Below are positions 25,991 to 34,506 of a stretch of 64,000 nucleotides of DNA, piece by piece. Source of the stretch: JAEINY01 sp942490535 (lineage in GTDB: Bacteria; Bacteroidota; Bacteroidia; Bacteroidales; Marinilabiliaceae). Location of the stretch: the NCBI GenBank assembly GCA_942490535.1, contig CALNXQ010000005.1:1364001-1428000 (forward strand), given 5' to 3'. Position 1 is the first letter of the stretch, and each line of letters opens with the position of its first letter. Made by a program: the position numbers and the translations under genes. The notes beneath the pieces were generated by a model. It was not told the origin of the DNA. It did not search any database and saw nothing but the letters and a program-made list of their open reading frames with translations.

Positions 25991-26644
25991 ATGGAAATAA
26001 AAGTACTCAATCAACAACAAAGCATTTTTAATCGGTTTATTGCAGAAATTCGGGATGTAACCGTGCAGACGGATCCCATGCGCTTTCGTCGAAATATAGA
26101 GCGAATGGGAGAGATCATGGCCTATGAACTAAGTAAGGTGTTGCCTCATGAAACGAAGGATTTTCAAACACCGCTTGGTATTGCACAGGAAACAGTGATG
26201 AGCGAAGAGGTAGTGATTGCTTCTATTTTGAGGGCCGGTTTACCCTTGCATCAGGGATTGCTTAATTATTTTGATCGCTCCGAAAATGCCTTTGTTTCCG
26301 CTTACCGCAAATATAATGAGAAAGGGGACTTTGATATTCACATTGAGTATATCTCATCGCCATCACTGGAAAACAAGATTGTCATCTTAAGCGATCCCAT
26401 GTTGGCAACAGGTACCTCCATTGAGTTGGCGTATAAAGCATTGTTGCATAAAGGAAGGCCGAAGCATGTTCACGTGGTGTCTCTAATTGCGAGCCAGGCG
26501 GGAGTCGATTATGTCCGTAATATGTTCCAGGGTGAGAATGTGACCCTTTGGTTAGGAGCTGTTGATGCTGAACTGAATGCGAAATCCTACATCGTTCCGG
26601 GGTTGGGTGATGCAGGTGATTTGGCATATGGCAGTAAACTTTAA
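25991..26644 (+). CDS. upp: Uracil phosphoribosyltransferase
   Basis: Upp salvages uracil with PRPP to UMP. I start at the ATG at 25991 (217 residues, MEIKVLNQQQS); an upstream TTG at 25955 would add 12 unlikely residues. The PRPP-binding loop is visible as VILSDPMLATGTSI near 135 and the uracil-binding end as YIVPGLGDAGDLAYG. It stands alone after the variable region and marks the return to core genes. Its stop overlaps the convergent folK stop by 4 bp. Confidence 0.96.
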   Translation: MEIKVLNQQQSIFNRFIAEIRDVTVQTDPMRFRRNIERMGEIMAYELSKVLPHETKDFQTPLGIAQETVMSEEVVIASILRAGLPLHQGLLNYFDRSENAFVSAYRKYNEKGDFDIHIEYISSPSLENKIVILSDPMLATGTSIELAYKALLHKGRPKHVHVVSLIASQAGVDYVRNMFQGENVTLWLGAVDAELNAKSYIVPGLGDAGDLAYGSKL

Positions 26645-27129
26645 TAGATGCGTTTCACATGACCATCATCTTCACAAATGGACAATAGCGCCTGAGTGGT
26701 AGCCTTTAATTTGGGATGAAATAAGTCTTTCCAATGATCCATCAAAGGTAAAAGGGTGAACCGACGTTGATGAAGCCGGGGATGAGGAATGATTAAATGG
26801 GGTGATTCAAGGATTAAATCATCTATGTATAAGATATCGATATCAATGGGCCGGGACTCGTAATGAGTACCGGTTTTTTGTTTTCGGCCTAGTTGTAGCT
26901 CAATGCCTTGGGTTATTTGAAGGAGGGCATCTGGACTATGTGTACTATTAAACTCCACCACTTGATTTACAAAGTTTTGTGCGGCTTCAAATCCCCAGGG
27001 TTCACTTTCGTAATATGCCGATGATTGGATGGGCTCTCCAAGTGGAACCGATAAAGCTCGAACAGCCTGATGCAAATTTTTAATCACATCTCCCTGGTTG
27101 CCTCCCAGTAATAAAAGTTGTCTCCCCAT
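26641..27129 (-). CDS. folK: 2-amino-4-hydroxy-6-hydroxymethyldihydropteridine diphosphokinase
   Basis: FolK (HPPK) transfers pyrophosphate from ATP to the pterin in folate synthesis. The 162 residues match the family. They begin LLLLGGNQGDVIKNL, contain YYESEPWGF and NQVVEF, and show the signature SRPIDIDILYIDD followed by IPHPRLHQRRFTLLPL. It is encoded alone on the minus strand and overlaps the end of upp by 4 bp, so the two converging transcripts share their ends. No terminator hairpin is seen between them. Confidence 0.96.
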   Translation of the reverse strand: MGRQLLLLGGNQGDVIKNLHQAVRALSVPLGEPIQSSAYYESEPWGFEAAQNFVNQVVEFNSTHSPDALLQITQGIELQLGRKQKTGTHYESRPIDIDILYIDDLILESPHLIIPHPRLHQRRFTLLPLMDHWKDLFHPKLKATTQALLSICEDDGHVKRIY

Positions 27130-27216
27130 GGTAGTGTTTATTTGTTTACAAAAGTAATCGTCTACTTTGAAAGTGCAGCTGTTCCGGGATAGATTAACAA
27201 AAAGAGATTTCTAAAA

Positions 27217-27247
27217 TTTATTTTGATCTTTTAATTTGATACATTTG
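27217..27247 (+). promoter_or_regulatory. Probable sppA promoter
   Basis: TACATTTG at 27240-27247 fits the Bacteroidota -7 element exactly. The -33 position, 19 bp upstream, reads TTTA, one base off TTTG. Transcription would begin about 45 nt before the sppA start. Confidence 0.4.
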
Positions 27248-27296
27248 TTAGAATAGAATGTAACTGAACCTTATTAATAAAAACAAACTTTCATTT

Positions 27297-29063
27297 ATGA
27301 TTAAATTTTTAAAATACACGCTGGCAACTTTTGCTGGTGGAATCGTAGCCGCCTTAGTTTTCTTTCTTTTGGGATTTGCCATCTTAATGGGGATTGCTGC
27401 TTCGGGTGACAAAGAGGCTAAAATAGAAAAGAACACCATTCTGTTATTGGAATTGAATGGCCCCATTGTGGAGCGCAGTATTGATGATCCGTTTGCCGAA
27501 GCGTTAGCCTCTTTTTCAGGGGGACAAACACCGGAAGGCTTAAATCGGATATTAAGCAATATTAAAAAAGCGAAGCGCGATGAAAATATCAGCGGTATTG
27601 TGTTGGAATCCGGTTTGATGAGTGCCGGTTATGCCACCATTGAGGAGATTCGCAATGCATTGATCGACTTCAAGGAATCGGGAAAATTTGTTTACAGTTT
27701 CGCACCGATTTATACTCAGAAAGCCTATTACCTGGCTTCTGTGGCCGATAAGGTCTATTTGAATCCGGGCGGCATGTTAGAGTTTAAAGGTCTTTTTGCT
27801 CAGCGTATGTTTTTTAAAGGCACATTGGAGAAGCTGGGTATTGAAATGCAGGTTTTCAAACATGGTACGTTTAAATCGGCAGTGGAGCCTTTCTTATTGG
27901 AAAAGATGAGTGATCCGGCCCGTTTGCAAACTGAAACTTACATCAATTCCATGTGGGATCACCTGGTTGGTAAGATAGCTGACGCACGTGGATTGTCTGC
28001 TGACGAATTAAAAACCATTGCTGATAAAATGCCTATGTTTCGCAGTCAGGATGAGTTACTGGAGAGTGGGTTAGTGGATGGTTTAAAATATAAAGACGAA
28101 GTTCTTGCTGAATTGAAGACCTTAACCGAAACCGACGAAAGTGACGATTTGGAAGCGGTGAAAAATAGCAAGTACGCGAAAGTGTATGTCCCTAAAGAAA
28201 CCAAAGGATTGATACGTGATAAAATTGCAGTCATTTATGCGGAAGGAGAAATTGATGGGGCTGATTCCAATCAAGGGATTAATTCTGATAAAATTTCAAA
28301 GGCCATTCGTCAGGCACGTCGCGACAGTTCCATTAAGGCCATTGTATTCCGGGTCAATTCTCCGGGTGGATCGGCCCTGGGATCTGAAATCATCTGGCGC
28401 GAAGTGAAATTAGCCCGTGAAACGAAACCGTTTATTGTATCCATGGGTGATTTGGCTGCTTCAGGAGGCTATTACATATCTTGCGAAGCAGATGCTATTT
28501 TAGCGCATCCAACCACCCTAACAGGTTCCATTGGGATCTTTGGGATGATACCCAATACAGAAGGCTTGATGAAAAAAATAGGCTTGTCCTTTGACGGTGT
28601 AAAAACCAATGAATTCGCGGATATGCCAAGCTTGAATCGTCCGTTCCGCAAGGAGGAGCGCGCACTGCTGCAGGCTTATATTGAAATGGGATATGACAAC
28701 TTTGTCACCCGTTGTGCCGATGGTCGTAAAACATCTAAAGAAGCCATTGGTGAAGTGGCCGAGGGGCGTGTTTGGAGTGGACAGAATGCCACTGGTATTA
28801 ATTTAGTCGATCAACTGGGTGGTATCAATGAGGCATTGGCCTTAGCTCAGGAAAAAGCAGGATTGGAAAAATACCGCGTAGTTGAATTACCTGAATTGCC
28901 TGATCCGTTTGAACAATTTATCAAAGAATTAACCGGTGAAGCTAAAATGTTTGTTGGTAAATCCATAATGGGTGAGGAGTATGAATACCTGCATACCTTG
29001 CAAAACCTGAAAAAAGGACAACAAATACAGGCCCGTATGCCTTACAATATTGAAGTTTATTAA
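27297..29063 (+). CDS. sppA: Signal peptide peptidase SppA, 67-kDa type
   Basis: SppA degrades cleaved signal peptides in the inner membrane, acting as a Ser/Lys protease. The 588 residues are the long, tandem-domain form. An N-terminal membrane helix (TFAGGIVAALVFFLLGFAILM) is followed by a first half with the presumed catalytic lysine in VADKVYLNPGG (about residue 150). The second half has the nucleophile serine in DLAASGGYYISC (about 388) and TLTGSIGIFG. It sits 168 bp from folK, divergent, and ahead of lpxK with a terminator between. Confidence 0.95.
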   Translation: MIKFLKYTLATFAGGIVAALVFFLLGFAILMGIAASGDKEAKIEKNTILLLELNGPIVERSIDDPFAEALASFSGGQTPEGLNRILSNIKKAKRDENISGIVLESGLMSAGYATIEEIRNALIDFKESGKFVYSFAPIYTQKAYYLASVADKVYLNPGGMLEFKGLFAQRMFFKGTLEKLGIEMQVFKHGTFKSAVEPFLLEKMSDPARLQTETYINSMWDHLVGKIADARGLSADELKTIADKMPMFRSQDELLESGLVDGLKYKDEVLAELKTLTETDESDDLEAVKNSKYAKVYVPKETKGLIRDKIAVIYAEGEIDGADSNQGINSDKISKAIRQARRDSSIKAIVFRVNSPGGSALGSEIIWREVKLARETKPFIVSMGDLAASGGYYISCEADAILAHPTTLTGSIGIFGMIPNTEGLMKKIGLSFDGVKTNEFADMPSLNRPFRKEERALLQAYIEMGYDNFVTRCADGRKTSKEAIGEVAEGRVWSGQNATGINLVDQLGGINEALALAQEKAGLEKYRVVELPELPDPFEQFIKELTGEAKMFVGKSIMGEEYEYLHTLQNLKKGQQIQARMPYNIEVY

Positions 29064-29087
29064 TTTGTCATTTTTTTATACATTTGT

Positions 29088-29114
29088 AAGCCGTCCAATT
29101 GGACGGCTTATTTT
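29088..29114 (+). terminator. Terminator of sppA
   Basis: The arms AAGCCGTCC and GGACGGCTT enclose AATT and are followed by ATTTTG, 25 bp after the sppA stop. Confidence 0.75.
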
Positions 29115-29161
29115 GTCTTATCGCCTGTGAATAAGGCGGAAAGGTTTTAAGATTAAGTTAA

Positions 29162-30217
29162 ATGAATTGGAGATTGCTCTTATATCCTCTAACGTTGCTC
29201 TATGGTGGCATAACAGCTTTTCGAAATAAACTATTCGATTGGCAGGTTTTGTCATCCAGTCACTACAATTTACCTGTTATTTCCATTGGTAATATTACGG
29301 TTGGCGGAACAGGAAAAACTCCCTTGTCGGAATACATCATCCGATTATTGAAAGATAAGTATCAAGTCGCTTTATTGAGTCGGGGATATAAACGACAAAC
29401 CAAGGGGGCACTACTCGCAAACAGTAATAGTTCCGTGAGTGAGATTGGTGACGAGCCTTACCAAATGCTGCGAAAGTTTCCACTGCTCAAAGGGGCTGTC
29501 GCCGAGAAGCGTGTTGAAGGCATGACGCTTTTGTTGGAACAGGTGAAGCCGGATGTTGTCTTATTGGATGATGCTTACCAACATCGCTATGTGAAGCCAG
29601 GCTTATCCATACTGGTTATTGATTATCACCGGCCCTTATGGAATGATTTTCCCTTCCCGGCCGGTAATATGCGGGAAACAAAAGCCGGACAAAAAAGAGC
29701 GGATGTGATTGTGGTAAATAAGTGTCCGGCCGATATGACGTTGGCGGAGAAAACGAAATGGATGGACAGGATCTTGCCCTTGCCTCATCAGCAAGTATTT
29801 TTTTCGACCATTGGCTACAGTGATCCCTTAAGTTTGAATAGCTCAGGTTCGCAATTAGTCCTTGAGTCCAATACACCGGTTATTGCCTTGGCTGGCATTG
29901 CACGTCCCGAAGTGTTCTTTTCTTATTTGAAGGCGCGTTTTAATGTAGGGGAAACATTGATTTTTCCCGATCACCATAACTTTACCGGGATAGATGTAAA
30001 AGCCATAGAAAGCCAGTTTGAGACCCTTGGTCCGGCAGCTGTTTTGCTCACTACCGAAAAAGATGCCGTTCGTTTGGATGCTTTGGACATTCTTCCGGAG
30101 GCTTTGAAAAGGCGCATTTTTTACATCCCCATTGAGTTGAAAATAGTATTTGAAGAAGCAACAATATTTGATAAATTAATAACTGATTATGTTAGAAACA
30201 ATCAGAGAAACAGCTGA
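29162..30217 (+). CDS. lpxK: Tetraacyldisaccharide 4'-kinase
   Basis: LpxK phosphorylates the 4' position of the lipid A disaccharide at the inner membrane. The 351 residues start with a membrane-associated helix (LLLYPLTLLYGGITAFRNKLFDW). The P-loop is ISIGNITVGGTGKTPLSEYI near 40-58, followed by LLSRGYKRQTKG, EIGDEPYQM and LDDAYQHRYVKPG, all family landmarks. Its last 29 bp overlap the nucleoside phosphorylase gene, so the two are co-transcribed although functionally unrelated. Confidence 0.96.
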   Translation: MNWRLLLYPLTLLYGGITAFRNKLFDWQVLSSSHYNLPVISIGNITVGGTGKTPLSEYIIRLLKDKYQVALLSRGYKRQTKGALLANSNSSVSEIGDEPYQMLRKFPLLKGAVAEKRVEGMTLLLEQVKPDVVLLDDAYQHRYVKPGLSILVIDYHRPLWNDFPFPAGNMRETKAGQKRADVIVVNKCPADMTLAEKTKWMDRILPLPHQQVFFSTIGYSDPLSLNSSGSQLVLESNTPVIALAGIARPEVFFSYLKARFNVGETLIFPDHHNFTGIDVKAIESQFETLGPAAVLLTTEKDAVRLDALDILPEALKRRIFYIPIELKIVFEEATIFDKLITDYVRNNQRNS

Positions 30218-31001
30218 ATTTCTCAAGAGTAAAACAGAAGTTCGTCCTGCCATAGGAATTATTTTAGGAACCGGATTGGGCGGATTGGTTCAGGAGATTG
30301 ACATTGAAATTGCCATTCCCTATGAAGAGATTCCCAACTTCCCGGTATCTACCGTAGAAGGACACAGTGGCCGGTTAATCTTTGGTCGGATTAATGACGT
30401 ACCAGTGTTAGCCATGCAAGGGCGATTTCATTATTACGAAGGGTACAACATGCAACAAGTTACCTTTCCGGTGCGCGTCATGAAAGCCTTTGGCATAGAT
30501 AAGTTGATTGTGTCTAATGCCAGTGGGGGATTGAATCCTGATTTTGAAGTGGGAGATATCATGGTGATTACGGATCACATTAACATGTTTGGCGATAATC
30601 CTTTGATGGGGAAAAACTTCAACGAACTGGGGCCCCGTTTCCCTGATATGAGTGAACCTTACAGTAAAGAATTATCCGCCCGAGCCCTGGAATTGGGTAA
30701 GCAGTTTGGTTACGATCTCAAGCAAGGTGTTTATGTGGGAACAACAGGTCCTACTTTCGAAACACCGGCCGAATATAAAATGTTCCGCGTATTAGGAGCA
30801 GATGCGGTTGGTATGTCAACGGTGCCTGAAATCATTGTAGCCCGTCACATGGACATGACTTGTTTTGGAATTTCAATTATCACCGATTCAGGTGTTCCCG
30901 GTCAGATTGTGGAAGTTTCACACGAAGAAGTTCAGGAAGTGGCAGCAGCAGCTGAGCCGAAAATGACCAAAGTGATCAAAGAGCTGGTCACTACACTCTA
31001 A
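30189..31001 (+). CDS. punA: Purine-nucleoside phosphorylase (trimeric, inosine/guanosine type)
   Basis: This enzyme splits purine nucleosides with phosphate to the base and ribose-1-phosphate. The 270 residues match the low-molecular-mass trimeric class. The phosphate-binding IILGTGLGGL and EGHSGRL are present, then QGRFHYYEGY, SNASGGLNP, GVYVGTTGPTFETPAEYKM, the ribose/base region GADAVGMSTVPE, and ITDSGVPG. The start lies inside the lpxK end with a different frame. A terminator follows 25 bp after the stop. Confidence 0.95.
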   Translation: MLETIRETAEFLKSKTEVRPAIGIILGTGLGGLVQEIDIEIAIPYEEIPNFPVSTVEGHSGRLIFGRINDVPVLAMQGRFHYYEGYNMQQVTFPVRVMKAFGIDKLIVSNASGGLNPDFEVGDIMVITDHINMFGDNPLMGKNFNELGPRFPDMSEPYSKELSARALELGKQFGYDLKQGVYVGTTGPTFETPAEYKMFRVLGADAVGMSTVPEIIVARHMDMTCFGISIITDSGVPGQIVEVSHEEVQEVAAAAEPKMTKVIKELVTTL

Positions 31002-31025
31002 CGATACTAGTCAATCATCTAATAG

Positions 31026-31058
31026 AACGGGTATTCATTTGATGGATACCCGTTTTGT
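31026..31058. terminator. Terminator after punA
   Basis: The arms AACGGGTAT and ATACCCGTT enclose an 11-base loop and are followed by TTGTTTTG. It lies between convergent genes. Confidence 0.75.
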
Positions 31059-31092
31059 TTTGGGTATTCTCAGGTTGTGTGCAAAATGAAGG

Positions 31093-32112
31093 CTATACCA
31101 CCGTTTTATTTTGGATGAAAAAAGCCACCGTTTCTGTTACGGATTGATCAATGGGAATAAATTGCCACTGAAGCAGCTCCTTAAGTTTATTGCTGGAATA
31201 AAATGAGCGGTTTTGCGAGGAACGTGCCGTTTCTTTAGTGATACGTGGCTCTTTTCGGGTGATGAGGTAACGTAGTCGCTCTAAGCGCCAGCCAGCTCCA
31301 ATGATGATTCGTCCGGCTCTCATACTTGGTGGCGTTGTGTGATAGGCAGTAGCCACTTTGGTTAAGAACTGTTCGTAATTCAGATTTTCGGAACTAACGA
31401 CAAACCGTTCATTACAGGCCTCGCTATTGGTTAAAGCAATCATGGCATCCGTCACATCCCGCACATCAACAAAACCGGTGGAACCAGGCGTGTAAAACTT
31501 CATGCCGTTGGCCACCGATTTAAAAAGCTGGCCGCTGCTTCGGTCCGGATTACCGGGGCCTATGATCACCGATGGATTCACCACAATGGCTTTCAATCCT
31601 TCTTTTGTGCCCCGCCAAACTTCCATTTCTGCCTGAAACTTGCTTTGTGAATAGACGGAATGATTATCATCGTTTTGCCAAAAAGTACTTTCATCGATGT
31701 GGTGACCGTTGACTGCCGCTCCCAATGTGGCAATGGAACTGACATAGCAAAATTTTTCAATGCCGCGCTCAATACTGGTAGTTACCAAATTGGCAGTCCC
31801 TTCGGTATTGGTGGTGAACATTTCATCCGCATCGCTGGGCTTGAAGGAGACCATGGCTGCGCAATGATAGACTTGTCTGACGTTTTCCAGGGCATCCAGC
31901 AGCGAAAAGTAATCCAGCAAGTCACCTTCAAACCACTCTATTTGGTCAAATAGCAAATTGGCTTTTTCAGCTGAATAAAACTGAAAAACTTGCTTTACAC
32001 TTTCTTTGCAGCTGTTTGCCCGACAAAGGGCCCTTACTTTTTCGCCCTTATCCAGTAATTTATAGAGTAAGTGTGAACCTACTAACCCCGTACCTCCCGT
32101 CACTAATATCAT
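31093..32112 (-). CDS. NAD-dependent epimerase/dehydratase (extended SDR)
   Basis: An extended short-chain dehydrogenase of 339 residues. The Rossmann motif TGGTGLVGSHL is at the start, followed by FEGDLLDY, a YHCAAMVSF strand, and the catalytic pair YSQSK near 156-160. NPSVIIGPGNP and a C-terminal YLITRKEPRITKETARSSQ follow. The pattern resembles the dihydroflavonol-reductase/3-beta-hydroxysteroid branch of Bacteroidota more than sugar epimerases; the substrate is unknown. It is followed downstream by the shared terminator, and OsmC lies 32 bp upstream in the same direction. Confidence 0.85.
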   Translation of the reverse strand: MILVTGGTGLVGSHLLYKLLDKGEKVRALCRANSCKESVKQVFQFYSAEKANLLFDQIEWFEGDLLDYFSLLDALENVRQVYHCAAMVSFKPSDADEMFTTNTEGTANLVTTSIERGIEKFCYVSSIATLGAAVNGHHIDESTFWQNDDNHSVYSQSKFQAEMEVWRGTKEGLKAIVVNPSVIIGPGNPDRSSGQLFKSVANGMKFYTPGSTGFVDVRDVTDAMIALTNSEACNERFVVSSENLNYEQFLTKVATAYHTTPPSMRAGRIIIGAGWRLERLRYLITRKEPRITKETARSSQNRSFYSSNKLKELLQWQFIPIDQSVTETVAFFIQNKTVV

Positions 32113-32144
32113 GCGCTGTTGTTATGCTCTTATAAAAACCGGGA

Positions 32145-32549
32145 TTACCAGTTGAATTGAATGGTTTGTTTCAGATCTGGGTGGACGCTTAGCGGAACAG
32201 GACTGGTGCCGGCTACACTTTCGATGAGTTGCTTTTCTGTCTCGGAGTACCCTTTCTTTGGAAAATGAAAGGCAATGATCACCTCAGCTACCCGACGCGG
32301 GGCATCCGCCATGATTTTGGTGATGTCCAACTCGGTGCCGGTCAGGTCAATGCCATTGTCCATCGCTTTGATGCCCATAATGGTCATAATGCAATTTCCC
32401 AGTGCGGTCGCCAGCAAATCGGTAGGCGAGAAGGCTTCCCCTTTTCCCCGGTTATCACAAGGGGCATCGGTAATTATGGTTGATCCCGATTGCAGGTGGG
32501 TATTTTCCGTACGTAAATCACCCAGGTATTTTGTTTTTATCGTCACCAT
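32145..32549 (-). CDS. OsmC family protein, second cysteine replaced
   Basis: OsmC proteins are small dimeric hydroperoxide reductases using two cysteines. The 134 residues have the family order: GKGEAFSPTDLLATALGNCIMTIMGI with the peroxidatic cysteine, then a VAEVIIAFHFPKKG strand, then GTSPVPLSVHPDLKQTIQFNW. In most relatives the last block begins CPV; here it reads SPV, so the resolving cysteine is missing. The protein may use another thiol, or may not be a peroxidase. It is probably co-transcribed with the SDR gene. Confidence 0.88.
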   Translation of the reverse strand: MVTIKTKYLGDLRTENTHLQSGSTIITDAPCDNRGKGEAFSPTDLLATALGNCIMTIMGIKAMDNGIDLTGTELDITKIMADAPRRVAEVIIAFHFPKKGYSETEKQLIESVAGTSPVPLSVHPDLKQTIQFNW

Positions 32550-32692
32550 CGTGTATCGTTTTCTAATCCATCCCGAAAATACGAATATTATCCGTTTCCC
32601 GAAAAAATGGCTTCTTCATTTCTAAAGTGTATTTTTTCGGTTAATTTAGCCGTCACAGATAACTTTTGAATTCTAACAAAAAGAAACTTAAT

Positions 32693-33298
32693 ATGTTTTC
32701 AGGAATCGTAGAAGAAGCCGCTACTGTAGTAGGCCTGGAGCAAGATAAGGGCAATCTCCATTTAACACTGGAATGCTCATTCACCAACGAGTTAAAAATC
32801 GACCAGAGTATTGCTCACAATGGCGTATGCCTGACGGTGGTGAAAAAGGAAGGTAACACCTATACGGTGACGGCCATTCGTGAAACCCTTGAGAAATCAA
32901 ACCTGGGCTTATTGAAAATTGGTGATAAGGTCAATCTGGAGCGCAGCATGATTATGAATGGTCGCCTGGATGGTCACATTGTTCAGGGGCATGTAGATCA
33001 GACGGCCAAATGTATTGAAGTGAAAGAGGCAGATGGTAGCTGGTATTTTACCTTCCAGTATGTGATAGACAAAGAGAAGGCCGCGCAAGGTTACATGACG
33101 GTGGAGAAAGGATCTGTTACCGTCAATGGAGTCAGCCTCACTGTTGTGAATAGTAAAGATGATCAGTTTTCAGTAGCCATCATTCCTTATACTTACAACT
33201 TTACAAACTTCCACCAGTTTGAAGTCGGTTCGGTAATTAACATTGAATTTGACATTCTGGGAAAATACATCAGCCGCATTATGGCCATTCAGAAGTAA
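32693..33298 (+). CDS. ribE: Riboflavin synthase alpha subunit
   Basis: The enzyme dismutates two 6,7-dimethyl-8-ribityllumazines to riboflavin. The ATG at 32693 gives the invariant MFSGIVEE start; an upstream TTG is not needed. The two tandem lumazine-binding repeats are clear: SIAHNGVCLTVV with GRLDGHIVQGHVDQ, and KGSVTVNGVSLTVV near 150. The length of 201 residues is normal. There is no FMN riboswitch in the short leader. A terminator follows the stop. Confidence 0.97.
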   Translation: MFSGIVEEAATVVGLEQDKGNLHLTLECSFTNELKIDQSIAHNGVCLTVVKKEGNTYTVTAIRETLEKSNLGLLKIGDKVNLERSMIMNGRLDGHIVQGHVDQTAKCIEVKEADGSWYFTFQYVIDKEKAAQGYMTVEKGSVTVNGVSLTVVNSKDDQFSVAIIPYTYNFTNFHQFEVGSVINIEFDILGKYISRIMAIQK

Positions 33299-33320
33299 TT
33301 CATACCAAAAGATAAAAAGA

Positions 33321-33350
33321 AAACCCGGAGCGTACTGTTCCGGGTTTTGT
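33321..33350. terminator. Terminator after ribE
   Basis: The arms AAACCCGGA and TCCGGGTTT enclose GCGTACTGT, with a T-run after. It serves ribE and possibly the converging small gene. Confidence 0.85.
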
Positions 33351-33361
33351 GTTTTTAGTGG

Positions 33362-33697
33362 TTATTCATCCTCTTCTTCCTCCTTCTCTTCTGTTAATAT
33401 TGGCGGACTGTCTTGCCCCTGAACGAATCCTTGTAGCATTGGATTCATCTTAATACCAGTCCGAATCACTTGTTTCAATTCATAGTCTGGCGTGAATGCC
33501 ATGGTTCTTTTTAAGCCATATCGTACAATGACCAGTTCATTGGTATCCAAATCAATGAGGGTGATGAACAAATCGAGTTGTGTGCCCGACTGACTGATTA
33601 ATTTCGCATTTTGAGGTAATTGCGTGGCCGGATCAGCAGCTTGTATAGGAGAAAGTAGTAAGATAAAGAGGATTAGTAGCAAATAATTTTTTTTCAT
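33362..33697 (-). CDS. Small exported protein with acidic tail, unknown
   Basis: Starting at the ATG at 33697 (111 residues), the protein has a signal peptide (MKKNYLLLILFILLLSPIQAA). The mature part is short, with LISQSGTQLDLFITLIDLDTNELVIVRYG and AFTPDYELKQVI. The last ten residues are almost all Glu/Asp. I do not recognise a family. The acidic tail could bind metal or basic partners, but that is speculative. It lies between the ribE terminator and the repeat-filled spacer. Confidence 0.6.
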   Translation of the reverse strand: MKKNYLLLILFILLLSPIQAADPATQLPQNAKLISQSGTQLDLFITLIDLDTNELVIVRYGLKRTMAFTPDYELKQVIRTGIKMNPMLQGFVQGQDSPPILTEEKEEEEDE

Positions 33698-33838
33698 AAT
33701 CAACAAATTGGGTGGTTTTTAATGTCGTTTTTCTCCGGGATGATCAACAAAAAGCATTCCAATTAAACTGTTTATAAACTGTTATGATTTATGGAACACC
33801 TACTGGTATTATTCCGGGGTCCCACTCTTTCATTCATC

Positions 33839-33860
33839 CATTGGGTTTAGACACCCAATG
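33839..33860. other. Hairpin at the edge of array B
   Basis: The arms CATTGGGT and ACCCAATG enclose TTAGAC, with only four T residues after it. It could be a weak terminator or a boundary of the array. No transcript that it should end is obvious. Confidence 0.35.
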
Positions 33861-33876
33861 TTTTCCCCAAATCAGT

Positions 33877-34296
33877 TTGTCTTCTACCCTTATTGATTTA
33901 CCATTCCGGTAGATTGATTGTTTACCGCAGTAGATGTTTTTGCCATTGGCGGTGATTGATGCGCTTTCGGCAGTGATTGGTGTACTAGTTTCATTGGTTG
34001 TTCCGCTTTCCACATACATTGATGTGCATTTTCACCATGTGGTTCTGCTTCCCACATACATTGATGTGCATTTTCAACAGGTGGTTCCGCTTTCCACATG
34101 CATTGATGTGCATTTTCACTATGTGGTTCTGCTTTCCACATACATTGATGTGCATTTTCACCATGTGGTTCTGCTTTCGACATACATAGATGCGCATTGC
34201 CACCTGTTAGTTTTGCTCCCGGCAATCATTTTTTTGCTTCCGGTGGTGATTGTTTTACTATTTCCATTGATTGTTTAGCTCCCGGAGGTGATTGTT
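33877..34296. repeat. 21/42-bp tandem array B (20 units, strict phase)
   Basis: The stretch divides without any indel into twenty 21-bp units (33877, 33898, and so on to 34276). The outer units share a pattern like GCTTCCGGTGGTGATTGTT. The middle ten are five copies of a 42-bp dimer (34003-34212) whose core is CACATACATTGATGTGCATT and which can form a small CACAT/ATGTG hairpin. The dimer copies differ at a few positions. All six frames are largely open because 21 is a multiple of 3, so the predicted peptides (minus strand: NAHQCMWKAEPHGE repeats) are probably by-products. The array lies in an 800-bp gap between the acidic-tail gene and the M24 peptidase gene; the remainder of the gap shows nothing. 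Confidence 0.85.
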
Positions 34297-34506
34297 TATG
34301 TTGGAAGGACATAATTGTAGACGCAATTTCTATTGTAGAAGTTCATTCAAGCCCTTACCTGCCGTTGATGGAATTAAAATATTACCGGACACGGATGATG
34401 CTAAGTTGCTAAACAATAACCAAGGCGAGAACAACTCCTGATATTTATCGTTTTACAGTCACTTGAAAAGATGTATATTGAAATCAAATTTTTAAAATCA
34501 CTTCAT

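Noticed and set aside
32600..32692. FMN riboswitch before ribE
   Set aside because: The leader is too short and lacks the conserved multi-stem junction.
33890..34278. Open frames of 111-114 codons on both strands inside array B
   Set aside because: They exist because the 21-bp period is a multiple of three and contains no stop. There is no start context, and the minus frame is cut by a TGA just upstream of its TTG.
33877..34296. Possible CRISPR array
   Set aside because: The repeats are contiguous without unique spacers, and no cas genes are present. The unit is a 21/42-bp tandem repeat.
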